Assembly (NCBI GenBank): GCA_002633005.1 | Contig: NMRA01000036.1 | Location: forward strand, 503,761 to 567,760 | Length of the DNA: 64,000 nt | Origin: Phoronis australis | Lineage: Eukaryota > Phoronida > Phoronidae | Direction: 5' to 3' | In this document: piece after piece, positions 20,850 through 33,380 of the stretch | Layout: each line of letters opens with the position of its first letter | How positions within the stretch are numbered: position 1 is the first letter of the stretch | Program-made: the position numbers and the translations under genes | Notes under the pieces: model-generated | Told to the model about the DNA's origin: nothing | Database searches by the model: none | Seen by the model: the letters and a program-made list of their open reading frames with translations, nothing else

Positions 20850-22615
20850 CTGTCAAGCCTAATGTTAAGCGACGATAAGATACAACGTTACATTGTTAGA
20901 GCCTTGGAGTTATTTTATCATACGCATAGCTTCATGGAAAAATTATTATTACCTGTGCACATGCTCAACATAATGAAATGCATTTGCACTTTCAAGTAAA
21001 TACGATTTTCTCCGCTAATGGATTTCTGGCTGAACAGGCGATAAATGGACGTGATGCCTTTTCGTAACTTTGAGGGAGTATATTTATCAGGCGTTAAGTA
21101 TAATTTTGATAAATTTCTGCATGGTTCAATTTTCAGTCGCTAATATGAACGGAAACACGCATTCAACACACTATTCAATTTGAAAGCATGGGAGATGGGT
21201 ATGTTGTGAGCAAAGGACGATAGTTTAGGGAGCAGATTCTCGACATACTTGTTTTTCACCTCTTAGGGCCACGTCACCGAACGTCCGAAACTGTGATTTT
21301 CAGTGATCAGCCTCAGCGCGGAATCAACATGGCCGACTCAGGTTCTATACTAGCGTAACTAATACCTACACGACTGGAAAGTCACCAGCTGTGATTTCAG
21401 CGAATATCCATTAGACAACGACAAGACTCGTAGATTTGATATGAATCACAATTCACATGGGATTTTCAGTATTGTTTTTAACTGCGATCAAAGCTAATAA
21501 AATTATGGAGTCTATCACGCCTCAGTAACAATAATCCCAAACATGTTTTTGTGCCGATATTGTGATTAAATACCCCAAGTACGAGCGGAAATTGGTAGCA
21601 TTGATCGCGACACCGACCACGGTTTTTGACTCGATTTGGAAATCGAGGTGAGAGATATACCGTATTGGTGGCGATGACTGGCAGCTTATACTGTACATGT
21701 CCGCTTCGGACTTCACATGATTACTGCCAAAAATCACTCATACTCCATCGGTGGTATCAGCCGAGAATCCTCCGAAACTTAATGGTCACTAAGTCATTAC
21801 GCGAAACCGATGCTACACTAGGCAGAAAACTGTGAGCAGCTGCCGATCGACGTATGACGTCCATGAATATTAATTGGGCCACTTGAGAAAACCGGCTGGA
21901 CCATGATAAAATTTTCAACTTTGTACAATGGTGATTTTTAGTGCCGACACCCAACCGGCGTTCCGGATAATCTTCTGATAATCGCTCCATTGTCGAATAA
22001 TATCGAATTGACTTCGGAAGCCTTATGTTAGGAGTCAATGTCTAGGCCCTAGGAATCCGGCGCCGACCCAACGAGTTCCCGCACGACGGAATAAAACGGG
22101 TCATTTCGGACTAGAGATGAGCCTGCGGTATATCGCACTGCAAACGGAATTTCCATACTGTTAGTGGAATATCTTAGTCTTTTTTGAAAATATAGTTTTG
22201 AAGTGCTTTGAATCGACCTGGCAAATGTTCTTCTCAGGCTGCACCGCATGGAAACCATATCGTCTTACTCTTAAGAATTAAATGTCGCATGGAGAAAATG
22301 TCCTGTGATACTGGTCTTGACGTGAGCAGTCACTTGAGTCTTACAGCTGAGGTCGTTCCACCTGCTGTAGCTCTCAATGTACGCAATTAAATATATTATT
22401 ATAATATCTTTGGTTTATCTCCAGCCGAGCAGGGGAAACCGAGTAGTAACCGATTAATCGTTGTGCACTCTGAGTAAAAATGGGTGTCGAAGTTGAGGCA
22501 TGTTTTTGGCCATAGTTAATCGCTTCCTACCGTTCACAATCAGTCTCAAAGACGCGGGGCTCGGACGTTCGGAGAACGAGTTGAGTGTGCCAGGAAAAAT
22601 TATCAAAACACTCAC

Positions 22616-22768
22616 CAGAAAACTCAAACATTTCATTTCGACAATGCTGCTTGCAGTTCTCTATGATGTTGCCAATTGAAGAGTTGACAACTGTCAAAAG
22701 TGCGTGAGATCCATTGAGAAAGCGCCCCAAATGGCTACCATCAAAACAGCCCTTGAACATTTCATCAG
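22616..22768 (-). CDS. Mosaic gene: WSC domain 3, N-terminal half
   Basis: Acceptor tttgttgcag, donor TCTG|GTGAGT, phase 1-1. It reads MFKGCFDGSHLGRFL then NIIENCKQHCRNEMF, the first three cysteines of a WSC domain. The intron that splits it from its other half (1,766 bp) sits just before the CxCG core, at the same domain position as in WSC 2, which suggests duplication of a two-exon WSC unit. Lower similarity to the consensus than WSC 2. Confidence 0.82.
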
Positions 22769-23747
22769 CTGCAACAAAGAAATGCAAAGCCGGAAAATTA
22801 TGCAGCAATACGACCCTCGATTAAAACCGGCTGTAACGGGCAAAGTGAGTGTCATACACACCGGTCGTTAGCTCAACATGCTGATAAAAGTTTCCCGGCT
22901 AGAGGACGAACAGAACTACCCGGGTGGAATGAAATTTTCCAGGTTTACTTGAGGTTCATACACAGCGTTGCCTGGCTACTGACATTTTGATGTTATAGTA
23001 TTCATACAACTAGCTGGCTGGTAGCCAATATGCAGAGCTGAAGCTGGGGCGATCGGTTTTTTTCAAAAATTTGTGAAATGGACACTAATCAGAAGATTGG
23101 GAACATGAGCATACCAACCAAATCAAATTTCCTTAGGGTATTTAGTGAACCATAAACTGTATTGATACATTTATATTTCGGCTGATTTTACCTTTCTCTA
23201 ACAACAACTAATTATATCAACTTGTACTCTCAGATGATTTTGACCCAATGACGTCATATTTTAATTAGCTGTGAACCAAGTGCCAGCCAATGAGCAAGTC
23301 ATTATTTGACGTGCCATTTGAGTATGATACTAAATTCTACTCTTTCAATCTTGTAACTACGGACTTCAAACCCTGTTTAGGGTTGGTTTACCGACTAACT
23401 GGCTGTCTACGTTACCTAGCTGCATTTTAAGTTAAGTCTACCTACAGTTAGCTGGCTGGTTAGTAGGAAAGTAAAACAAACAGAGAAGCTGGTCCCTCTT
23501 AAATGAACCTCGGAATAAGTGTTCAAAATGGTTGTCCACATTGATCCACGCGCCTTTAATTAAAGCAAAATTTGAGACGACTTTAAAAACCACTTTGCCT
23601 TAAACAGTACAAAAATACATTTAAAGAAATATTGTGAGTACCAAAAGAATAAATGTATAATTTTACGAGAACACTGTAATCTTGAAAAAAATTTCACGAA
23701 GGTTGACAGTTAGCTTAAACATTTCGCTGATGTAAATATGTTCTTAC

Positions 23748-23936
23748 CCACGCATTGTACTGGAGTTGACGACCAATCACCACGTTCTGTGCAAGTGATA
23801 TTCTGAACCAAATTTTCCAATCCGTCTGCTCTCTGTGTCCCAAGTGTGCAATGATAGGAAACCCAGTTACCGACGTCGCGTCCGCTGGTCCTCATCAAGG
23901 TGTTCCAAACTGTTGGTGGTTCAGGGCAGACGATTT
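23748..23936 (-). CDS. Mosaic gene: sushi/CCP domain 3
   Basis: One complete sushi (complement control protein) module in one phase 1-1 exon: acceptor ttatttctag, donor GTGG|GTAAGA. Four cysteines at the usual spacing: VCPEPPTV, VSYHCTLG, NITCTERGDW and PVQCVG, with the canonical Trp between Cys3 and Cys4. Sushi modules form extracellular rod-like binding surfaces. Length 63 residues, normal for the family. Confidence 0.9.
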
Positions 23937-25629
23937 CTAGAAATAAAGACGGAATGCGACAAACAGAATATTATGAGTGCGACTCAGAACATTTGACGTG
24001 GACTCGAACTAAAGAAGAAAGATAATGCACAAATAGATATTGTACTCTCAGGGATTGTGGTAATCGATGTTAAGGTTTCTGTTCTACGTCAGAGGGTTGG
24101 GCGACATCTCGAGGTCTAACGTTTCGTCACTGGTGTTGTAACATATCGTGAGAGACTTTCATTTTGTTCTGATAATTTTAGCACTGATCGGGGTCTGTTA
24201 GCCTACTGTGCTACCGCTAAGGCCCTGCAGCGACCAGGGGACTCGAAAATAAGAGTCTAGTGTGATATTAGGTCATTCCAGCTTATTGATGATATATTCA
24301 CGAATAAATCGCGCTACTGCTTACAACTGTCTAACCAAATAAGTGGATCACTTAATTTATACAAAACAGGTTTTGTTGAAGCGGTAGGCACATGCTGTGG
24401 GAAGTGGTGACACCACGTGTACGTTGACTCTCATTTTACTTCCCAATGGCCTGTTAAGGGAAACCATCATTTCCTGTTATCATTTAGAAAGACTTGAGGT
24501 TTAGTTTCTGTGGCTGAGGTGCCTAGATATAGTTTTCAATTGGAGTATGTGTAGGGTGTGTAGTCTGGACGCTCGAGTGAACCGGCGCAAGTTGATTTGG
24601 GGTAACGCATAATGTGAACACGACTTAAAGAAGAAATACCCCGTGTCCGTGCAGGAGTCATACATGCAGGGGTCTTTATTTTTTATTCGAAACACTGAAT
24701 AGTTCTCCTACGACTTAACCTACAACAACTTGTTACAGAACAACAACGCATCCTGCACCATGAGACAGATGGGCGGTAACTGATCAAGCGCACAGCTGGC
24801 AATTACTTCCGCCTCGTCAGCAGATTTGCTTTCAACACAGCAACTTGTGCTAAGGCTAATTACTTTAAAACAAGTTACTCTAGTCGGTAAGGTGGGTAAA
24901 CTATCGCACGCCTGTCAAGTTGCTCCAGTGCAAATAGCGTCACCACACAACTTCTAAATCTAGCAACAACTCGTTCAGGAGTAACTTGTTCTAGGATAAG
25001 TCATAGTGTGAACGGCAGTTGTTCCGAAGTTGGCTTGGGCAGTTGAGAAACCGGTACGGTACAAATAAGTGTCACATAGCGTCAAGTTTTTATGTAATGC
25101 TTCTGAGTTGCAGAGGCTTAGAGCAACACCATGAGAATGCCCAAGTAACGTTTTGCCGGAATACCAGAGAATTTCAGCTTAATACTCTGGATCGACCGTC
25201 ATCAACTGAACAAGCAATAATTAATGAATTGCAAATTGGGCGTTTTCTAAAAAGATGACAATTTGAAAATTGATATCTCAGTCCTCGATATGATGCAAAC
25301 GTTTACACTACGGGCATATTATGAACGTGAAAATTGAACATTCGGACGGGAGTTGCACTAAGCTAAGTGGCAGAAAATTAGAGGAAGTGGAGTTCCTGGA
25401 AAATCGAAGGTAACTACCACGGAAGGGTAAAGGTTTAACTATGATTACTTTTTTCAAGCAAAGATGGATCGTTATTTCCCTAAACTGAATGCTAAAAATT
25501 GCTTTTGGGGACATTTGTTCAAGTGGTCAAAATTTAACGCTCCATCGGCCCAGTTACTGTTATGTAAATTGTCAAAATAATTGCATATAATTCATCTTTT
25601 TTACGAAAAAGTCTGCCTCATGCATTTAC

Positions 25630-25818
25630 CTGCACATGCCTCTACAAGTGGCGTCTCCCACTCCTCATCAAGCCCACAGAAGCTAGTGGTTCGTTTAGAG
25701 CCGTCCTTCATTTCGTATCCAGGCGTGCAAGTGAATGTTGCTAAACTTCTGTACGTGTTTGTTGTGTAGTTACCATCGGCGTTGATGATAGTTGGCAGTG
25801 CACCCTCACACCGCTTTT
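25630..25818 (-). CDS. Mosaic gene: sushi/CCP domain 2
   Basis: A complete module in one phase 1-1 exon (acceptor tcatttacag, donor TGCAG|GTAAAT). Cysteines: KRCEGALP, TFTCTPGYEMKDG, SFCGLDEEWETP and EACA, with the conserved CxxGYE and EW..P features. Same exon architecture as CCP 1 and 3. Confidence 0.92.
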
Positions 25819-26304
25819 CTGTAAATGAGTCAACATTCTGATCACGTGTACTCATTGAAAGCTAACTATTTCGAAGAAAACGTTGTTACGGATTAAGAAA
25901 TGATTAAATTTATGTAGGTCATCAAATCGTAAGAAGGTGAAAATCATTGGGGAGAGAGACCTTGACGCATCCAACTTTACAATCTGTCGGTCCCCAGTCA
26001 TGATCTCTTTCACTGGATGGACGAAATTTATGGTAGTTGTGTTTCAGTGACCACGTCTTTTGTGAAAACTGCACGATTAATAAACATCTGAAAGCTTCCT
26101 ACCTACCGGTAAATGTTACCTCAGTACGTCTTTAATTATAAAAAAACATTACTCTAGGTCGTGCAGACACTCAGATTGTATTTGTTTCAGTTCTGTTGAC
26201 AGTCAATATCGCCGGGAGATTTTTATTCGGTTTGGTAAAAGTTAATTTGAAAATGGCTCCGTCACCTTAAAGTGACATTTGTTGCGATATAACTTAAGGT
26301 CCAT

Positions 26305-26614
26305 CGACATAAATTGTCGCCCTAGATTGACATTTGTTCCCCATACTCCCAGGAACACTTTTTCAAGTGGGAGGGGTGCGTTCGCACCCGTCGCACACCC
26401 TACCAACGGTACTAATCCCTGAAAGCCTAGAACATACACGAATAGCATCTGTTCAAAAGAATAGTATACTGCCTCTTCAACGGTACAAAAACATAACTAA
26501 CTTAAGGACAGCTTCAAACCAAGGGGCGGCAATTTATGCCGTTATACTGTAGAGAGATAAAACATTGCCCCAGGGGCGACAGTTATGTGAGAGTTCACGA
26601 CATAAATTGTCGCC
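26305..26614. repeat. Intronic repeat built on CGACATAAATTGTCGCC
   Basis: The 17-mer occurs at 26305-26321 and 26598-26614, with a related inverted copy (GGCGGCAATTTATGCC, about 26525-26540). Each 17-mer contains the hairpin CGACA/TGTCG. It lies between the CCP 1 and CCP 2 exons and has no coding content. Confidence 0.65.
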
Positions 26615-27240
26615 GTGGCAATTACGTCATAACAATATTATCGGCAAGAAAAATTAATTTTTTTGAGATCAGACCCAACGCGGAACAGAACTGACAGGAT
26701 CTAAACGGTCTAAGTTCAAAGGATTTGACAAAAATCAACACACGTAAGTCATCACCCAGCGTGCAAACGACTTGTGATAAGCCGCGAATTTAATACTTCA
26801 GCCCCAGTTGCTGATAGCTGGAAGTGAAAGTTCAGAATTTTTATTTGATCAGTAGGTGGCGGATTTGGTGTATCGAAACGTTGAGGGACATAAAGAACTG
26901 TTGGGTTAAATATGGACATCACGGAAAATAGATTACGAAAGTATTAAATGGTAAGAGCCCACGTTAAGATGGGGTACCGTCTGAGTCTTTTTAAAATTCT
27001 CAATAGAAAAGGTTAACCATTTACCGAAGTTCTCTCTAGTGGAAATTACCCGGAGAAGTGGAAAACAGGACTGTCTGATATTACCCTGTTGGTAAATGCC
27101 CAAGCTAAATACAGAGACTGATTTTCTTATAGTCAACAAACCGATGTGCTGGAAATTTCCTAAGTTTCAGATGGCACCAAAGTTTGGAATACCGGTGAGT
27201 GAGATCTTAGTATAGGTGGAAGAATCCTAAGTGGTATTAC

Positions 27241-27423
27241 CTTTACAAGCTTGAGACGGTGTTTCCCAAACGCCGTTCGACCCACAAGTGATTTGTATGC
27301 GGGAGACACCATCCGCCATCTTGTAATCGTAATCGCACTTATAGGAAGCAGTACCTCCGAAATTCTTGGACATATGGGTTATTTCACCTCCTTTCACAGG
27401 TGGTGGCTCCGGGCACCCGGTTA
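27241..27423 (-). CDS. Mosaic gene: sushi/CCP domain 1
   Basis: A complete module in one phase 1-1 exon (acceptor gatgaacag-like caacag, donor TAAAG|GTAATA). It reads TGCPEPPPVKGGEI, ASYKCDYDYKMADG, QITCGSNGVWETP and QACK, all four cysteines and the conserved W. It follows WSC 2 directly. Confidence 0.93.
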
Positions 27424-27875
27424 CTGTTGATGAAAGACAAACAATACACAAAAGTGTACAGGTACATGTATATACTCTTTGGTCGAAAATGTCATGACCC
27501 AAATTCAAAGGCATAATTTACAATTCCTCAAATTCACTAGCAATGTTTTACAGCAATTCTTTCAGCATTAGAAAATCGAAAAAGCAGTAGTCTCCATTAT
27601 TCCGCCAAGAATCAGCCCACGAAGGATCATTTATGTTACGTGCACATCTGAAGTGTTTTAATACCAAAAACTATAATTAGTAGTTAGTTGTAACGCAAAG
27701 AATTGAAGGCTGTGACATGCTGGATTAGCAATGTTTAGATTATATTCTCAACGCACGGACAGAGCCGTTTAGGGACACTTAAAGATATTGTTTCCGTGCA
27801 CATACAGTAGTAAGGAATTGTCACAAACTGACTGGCCAGAAAGCAGGTAACTTTTTTCACTGTGCAAGGACTCAC

Positions 27876-28010
27876 TCCATGCGCGATACACAGACAGGGT
27901 GTTTTCTCCTCCACAGTACTGTTTGGTGTTTCCAGAGCACGCCTTTTCGCACAACCTGTCCGAAATTTTTCCGTAGTGCTCTAATGTATTACCACAGCCA
28001 CAAGTAGTAC
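27876..28010 (-). CDS. Mosaic gene: WSC domain 2, C-terminal half
   Basis: Acceptor tttcttttag, donor TGGA|GTGAGT, phase 1-1. It reads TTCGCGNTLEHYGKISDRLC, then EKACSGNTKQYCGG and LSVYRAW, a textbook WSC C-terminal half (CxCGN, LC..AC, YCGG, hydrophobic end). It completes the domain begun at 28630-28767, giving eight cysteines in total. Confidence 0.92.
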
Positions 28011-28629
28011 CTAAAAGAAAACTGCACTTTCTGACGATATACAATAAACCTGCACTTTTTGCCGGGACAGCACTGACCAAGTCACGTTATTCATAGACAC
28101 ACTATTGTTAAAGTTGTACTTCGTCTCATTAAGTTGGCTGAAAAACAAAAATCGAGTTCGGAGTTTTACCCACATAAAATCGGTCTCTGATATTCGTCAC
28201 CGTGACAAGATTTCATTTCCGTTACAAACAAGGACATCGAAACCACGAACGACTTAGAAAAAGCTCCACAGTTTATTTGAGGCCCGGTTGATCAACAATA
28301 AGATTGTGCGATTTCGAAAATGGTGCATGTGCGAATTGCCGATGACTTCTGTTGTTGGCCAGTTCGGTAACAATTCCACATCAGATGACCGTGGTGATAT
28401 TTTAAAGCCCTAGTTCAACGGTGACAGTTAAGCAGCAGCAAAAATCCCCTCTAAAAGTGAACAAAATTAGCGAGGTAGTAAATGCAACGAACACGCCCAA
28501 ATTCACAATATTGCGGACTCTGATTGGCGTAGCACAATCTAAGCATTGATTTTCATATCATCTAAATTTAACATCAATCTATCAATATTGAGCGGAAATT
28601 ACTTTCCAGTTTGACCAAGTGTTACTTAC

Positions 28630-28767
28630 CGTTTACCATAGCAGCATAGGCAGCACCTGCGCAACGTGATATGCACACATCCGAAGAGTTAGACACCTCG
28701 GAGAAATACGTGAAGTTAGCTGTCCCCACTGACGATTCCATGAAGCAACCCACGTAGCTCTGGTGAT
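28630..28767 (-). CDS. Mosaic gene: WSC domain 2, N-terminal half
   Basis: Acceptor gtacccag, donor AACG|GTAAGT, phase 1-1. It reads SYVGCFMESSVG and SSDVCISRCAGAAYAAMVN, the standard YxGCF start and CxxxC pair of WSC domains. It joins in phase to 28010. Confidence 0.9.
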
Positions 28768-30054
28768 CTGGGTACCATGATATTAAAACGAAAATAATCG
28801 AAACAGACTAGTCCATTTACAACACGTAGAAGCATGCGCGCACCCAACCTAAAATATAGGGGAGCTCGAATTTTTCGTTATGCAGACCTTTTATTGAAAG
28901 AAATCGACGATGACTAAAAAAACAAAAAAGGGGCCACTAGACTGACTTCCAGTGGATATTTTGTGGACTTTTGTCTCGTTTACTCGGACTTTTTGTTTCA
29001 CTGAGGCGGACCTTTTTGCCCAATTCACCAAATTTGGGGGCTCGAGCCCCCGAGCCCCCATGGGTGCGCCCATGAGAAGAGAAGGTGCTTTTTGCATTGA
29101 TGCGGAAACACGGAGAGCTTCAGAAACATTTTATGAAGTGTAATCTTGATCAAGTAAACATAACTTAATGACGCTAATCCCCTGTTTTAGTGATGTCACA
29201 CAAAACTAAGTGAGCCACCTGGTATCCCACGGTTTGTACCGTTCCTCCTCTCAGTTAGAAAAGCACAATTCGACTGTAAAAAATTGCGTAAGTAGCCTGT
29301 GTTGTTCAAAGTGGAGGTTTGTTCACCCAAGTCGTCGGTTAATTCACATCAAGCGTTAGTCACATGTCTCATTTAGCAGTCTTAGTCAAGAGTTCTGATA
29401 TTTATTCTCAACGTCTCAACGTTTGAAATTTACTTTCAACGTTTGAGTCGTTTAATTTCATTTAGTATTTGGTAAAGTTTGTACAATTTATCAAAACGAG
29501 TGAACGTTATCAGTTACGTACATAACAGTCATGTCAACTGGCGTCAAATCTGGTTTCGCTCAAGTTAGGCAATGGATACTGCTATTACTGATGTGCAGCA
29601 TATCGATACACCTTCAAAGTGAAATTATGGCGGAAAACGTTGTGTCAAGGAACGCGACGGATGCTTGACTTGATTTTGACCTGGGAACTTTGAGGGAACG
29701 AGCACCAATTGGTTGCAGAGTAGTGAATACACCGGATGGCAATCACACACGCGCACAGAATACTTCTTACTGAGGAATGGAGAGAGTGTAAACTTTAGTA
29801 TAACACACCAGTTACCAGACTCACTGGCAATCACATGGATCTTTGCCTTGACGGCATCGTAAACCAATAGACCAATATGGAACGACGATTGCGGTAAACC
29901 TAGGCTACAGTAGGCAGAGGAGATTTAGGCTAGGAAGGTGCTTAAAGGTTCCAGACTGGTAGTGGCTCAGAACGACGTCCCTGTCAGTCGACTAGTGGAA
30001 GTTGTTCACTCGTCGCCAGAGCCCGGTTTATAACCTTTTCACTCGAAGAAATCG

Positions 30055-30800
30055 AGCTCCAGAATATTTTTGGCATTTTCTATTCTGCTTTTGTGCGAAC
30101 TCAAGATATGCGTGTATTATTCTATGCTTGAGTAACGTCTTGCATGCATAACGGCCTTATTCTATTCTGTACACCCCATCATTTCTAGCTTTTACTGGAA
30201 ATATTGAGTTTTTACTCGAGATCTCTGCTCGAATCTAGAGGTCATCAAGTGAGAATTGGGACTAGAAATTCATACGCCGCGTAAACCGTAATGTACTAGC
30301 GAGCAGATTAATAGACACGTAGGCCCATATCTTATGTTCGCACTAACGTAGAGTAGAAAATGCAATAAAATAATCTCGAGTTGGATTTCGAGTAAAAAGA
30401 TGAGACCCCAGAAATTATTTTTGTCATTTCCTTGTCTACTTTCCTGAGAATTCAAAATGAGAGACTATTTTTCTGTGCTCGGTTACATAATGGCTTGAGT
30501 GAATAACTGTCTAATCCTATTTTGCACTTGATGACCCCAGCGTTCAGGGTAAAACCTCGAGTTTAAGCTCGAAACGCAGATTTTTTTTATTCGAAATGTC
30601 GAGTTTTTACCATGGCTTTGTAGATCGAATTTAGGGGACATCAAATGCGAACTTGGACTAGAAACTCGTATACATAAGCCATGATGTACTTCAAACACAA
30701 AATAATAGATACCTCTCTTGAGTTTGTACAAACGTAGAATAAATAAATGCTAAAAATAAGATCGAGTTCGATTTCGAGTACAAAGATTAAATCCCGGGCC
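30055..30800. repeat. Imperfect tandem duplication, ~394-bp unit
   Basis: GCTCGAATCTAGAGGTCATC (30228) and the next ~180 bp align with AGATCGAATTTAGGGGACAT (30622) and the sequence after it. Both units end in a GATTTCGAGTAMAAAGAT block (about 30386 and 30771). Both are rich in TCGAGTTT/TCGAGATT motifs. Confidence 0.6.
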
Positions 30801-30815
30801 CTGGTCCTGCTGGGT

Positions 30816-31462
30816 CTAAGTACCGCAAGCAGAAAGGTCGTCACGACGAATGCGACTATTCAAATTAGAAGTTGCGAGAACTAGTGAGCCGGGAGAATCT
30901 GGACCACACGTTGGAAACAAGTGGAATAATTTCAAACCCTTCTCTTCCATAGCAAGCCCGGTCACGAGGTGCTTGTTGGTATTCTTCACTCCGCCCACGT
31001 CTAGGTGAATGCCCCGGCATGGAAGCTTCCAATCCCTAAGCAAGAGCGCAAAGTCTGTAGCGGAATCGACGCGGATGGTCCCGGCCACGAAGGAGGCAAT
31101 TTTGTGAGCACAGTTAATCCCAAGCGTAGTGACGCTCATGTGATGATTTGCCAAAGTTAAGTAAAAGTATGGTGTACGAGAATAAATTGACAATTCCGAC
31201 GCAAAACTTCGGTAGTACCAGCGAATATAATAAACTGAGGTTGGAAGTCTTTAAGGAAATATAAGAGCGATTCACAGGAGTGGCAGGAGGCGGTGACAAT
31301 TTCTTTGGTTTTGTCTATGTGGGAATAACTGCCCTCTAAAATTGCTTTAAATGATGGCCAAAAGGGTGACTTTTGGAGACAGAGAGTCCATTTTAATGGT
31401 TGTTTAAAAACAACCAAGACCCAGTCAACACCAGTGGAGACATCTTGAAGGTAACGCTTCAC
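30816..31462 (-). other. Two overlapping open frames of unknown origin in the intron
   Basis: Minus-strand frames of 101 aa (31462-31157) and 125 aa (31193-30816) follow each other with a frame change. The residue mix is protein-like (VDWVLVVFKQPLKWTLCL, CRGIHLDVGGVKNTNKHL), unlike the random frames around it. No family recognised. Best guess: a decayed retrocopy or transposon ORF; an unrecognised exon is possible. Confidence 0.25.
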
Positions 31463-32506
31463 GTCTTGAATACTCGTAACGTTCTTGGAAGGGCCAATAC
31501 TCTATACTCTGACGAAAGATGAACTTGCATGCACATGAGGACGGTTAATTCCTGTCAAGTAACTTACCATGCTACCCGACTTATCTCACAGCAACTTGAC
31601 CTAGGTTGGAATATAAGGTATAGCTCCTGCGTGGGTGTAGCGGCGCGATTATGTTACATAAGAAAAACGGTGGCATCGATCATAAAGCTCCGACTTCACA
31701 CGGTATAGATGAAGTTTAACTGTTGTCTAGCTGGACATATAGAGAAGTGCAGTGACGCCATATTGACAGGGCAATTTGTGACTGTCAGCGAGCAGTTAAA
31801 GTCTTAGAGAAACTTATTTCTCTGGTTTCACAGGAGGTTACTTGCAAAGACAGGAACGAACTTATACGGCATCGCAAAAGCCTCGTCCAACGATGACGGA
31901 CACAAGAGTATAGAGTACCATCATACCCAGGAAGCACACGGCTGAGCATCAAAAACTGGTGGCAATGCATCATAATAGTTAATAGGTATGCGATAAGACT
32001 GCGTTCGAGTTCAGTAATTTGGCGGAGAAGTTGACTGCAAAATGTATTTCACATGTCGAGCCATGACACTTTTATGTGTCAAATCGAAATTGGAGCAATA
32101 CGTTGTTAGAATCTGGACACGAGTTGTACAGTTGCTTTTACTCTTAGGCAAAAAGATCGCCTCTGTATCGTTTATAGATTCCATCTCCCTTAAAATCAAG
32201 TGCTTTGGAAATGTTGTTTTGTTTCATGTTTTCGGTGGAACCATTTCTATTTGGCTTTAATGCGTTGTTTCTAGAAGTCAAACCAAATGAACCAACTAGA
32301 AGTGTGCAACTTGAGTTTGATCCTATCAGCGCTGACAGACTCAAGTGCGTCTTCTTAATTGATGATCAAGCCTAGTGTTTCAGACTTGATCGACAACTGT
32401 ATAGGCATCCTCTTGTATTATTATCGGGATGTAACTCACCCACAGAATGATCGATGCCCAAAACATAAATTAAATAAATTCAGTAAAAGATTATTCGTGT
32501 ACTTAC

Positions 32507-32725
32507 ATGATAAACTGCCTGACAGACAACCGAATATGTTGAAGCGAAGACCAGCATTTACTTTCCACGTTTTCGGAGTTAACTTTATTGCATCAGCTTT
32601 CACTGGAGATCCAAAATGCACATAGGATATGTCGTCGGCGAAGTCACTCAAAAACACCTGTGACAGATAGACTCCATGTACTGTCCCATTTGCTCTTTTT
32701 GCCAATCGAAGCAGTCGTGCATCAA
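32507..32725 (-). CDS. Mosaic gene: discoidin (F5/8 type C) domain, C-terminal part
   Basis: Acceptor gcggttgcag, donor ATCAT|GTAAGT, phase 1-1. It contains YVHFGSPVKADAIKLTP and TWKVNAGLRFNIFGC, the hallmark end of F5/8C/discoidin domains (P..A..I.I.P..W......LR.E..GC). It joins in phase to 35332. Such domains bind lipid or glycan ligands. The exon starts 64 bp from the assembly gap, so an extra exon could be hidden in the Ns, although domain length is already close to normal without one. Confidence 0.85.
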
Positions 32726-32788
32726 CTGCAACCGCAGGTAAGTAAGTGGCCCAGAAAGGCAGACAGCAAAAAAAAAAAAAAAAAAAAA

Positions 32789-33380
32789 NNNNNNNNNNNN
32801 NNNNNNNNNNNNNNNNNNNNNNNNNNNNNNNNNNNNNNNNNNNNNNNNNNNNNNNNNNNNNNNNNNNNNNNNNNNNNNNNNNNNNNNNNNNNNNNNNNNN
32901 NNNNNNNNNNNNNNNNNNNNNNNNNNNNNNNNNNNNNNNNNNNNNNNNNNNNNNNNNNNNNNNNNNNNNNNNNNNNNNNNNNNNNNNNNNNNNNNNNNNN
33001 NNNNNNNNNNNNNNNNNNNNNNNNNNNNNNNNNNNNNNNNNNNNNNNNNNNNNNNNNNNNNNNNNNNNNNNNNNNNNNNNNNNNNNNNNNNNNNNNNNNN
33101 NNNNNNNNNNNNNNNNNNNNNNNNNNNNNNNNNNNNNNNNNNNNNNNNNNNNNNNNNNNNNNNNNNNNNNNNNNNNNNNNNNNNNNNNNNNNNNNNNNNN
33201 NNNNNNNNNNNNNNNNNNNNNNNNNNNNNNNNNNNNNNNNNNNNNNNNNNNNNNNNNNNNNNNNNNNNNNNNNNNNNNNNNNNNNNNNNNNNNNNNNNNN
33301 NNNNNNNNNNNNNNNNNNNNNNNNNNNNNNNNNNNNNNNNNNNNNNNNNNNNNNNNNNNNNNNNNNNNNNNNNNNNNNNN
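32789..33380. other. Assembly gap (592 N) next to a poly-A run
   Basis: Undetermined bases preceded by an A-tract on the plus strand. Open frames drawn across it are meaningless. It lies in the intron between two discoidin exons. Confidence 0.99.

Larger units (their letters stand above)
28768..32506. other. Large intron between discoidin and WSC 2
   Basis: Holds a tandem repeat (30055-30800) and unexplained overlapping open frames (30816-31462). A GC palindrome near 29037-29062 (GGGGGCTCGAGCCCCC core) is also present. No further domain exon was recognised. Confidence 0.45.
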
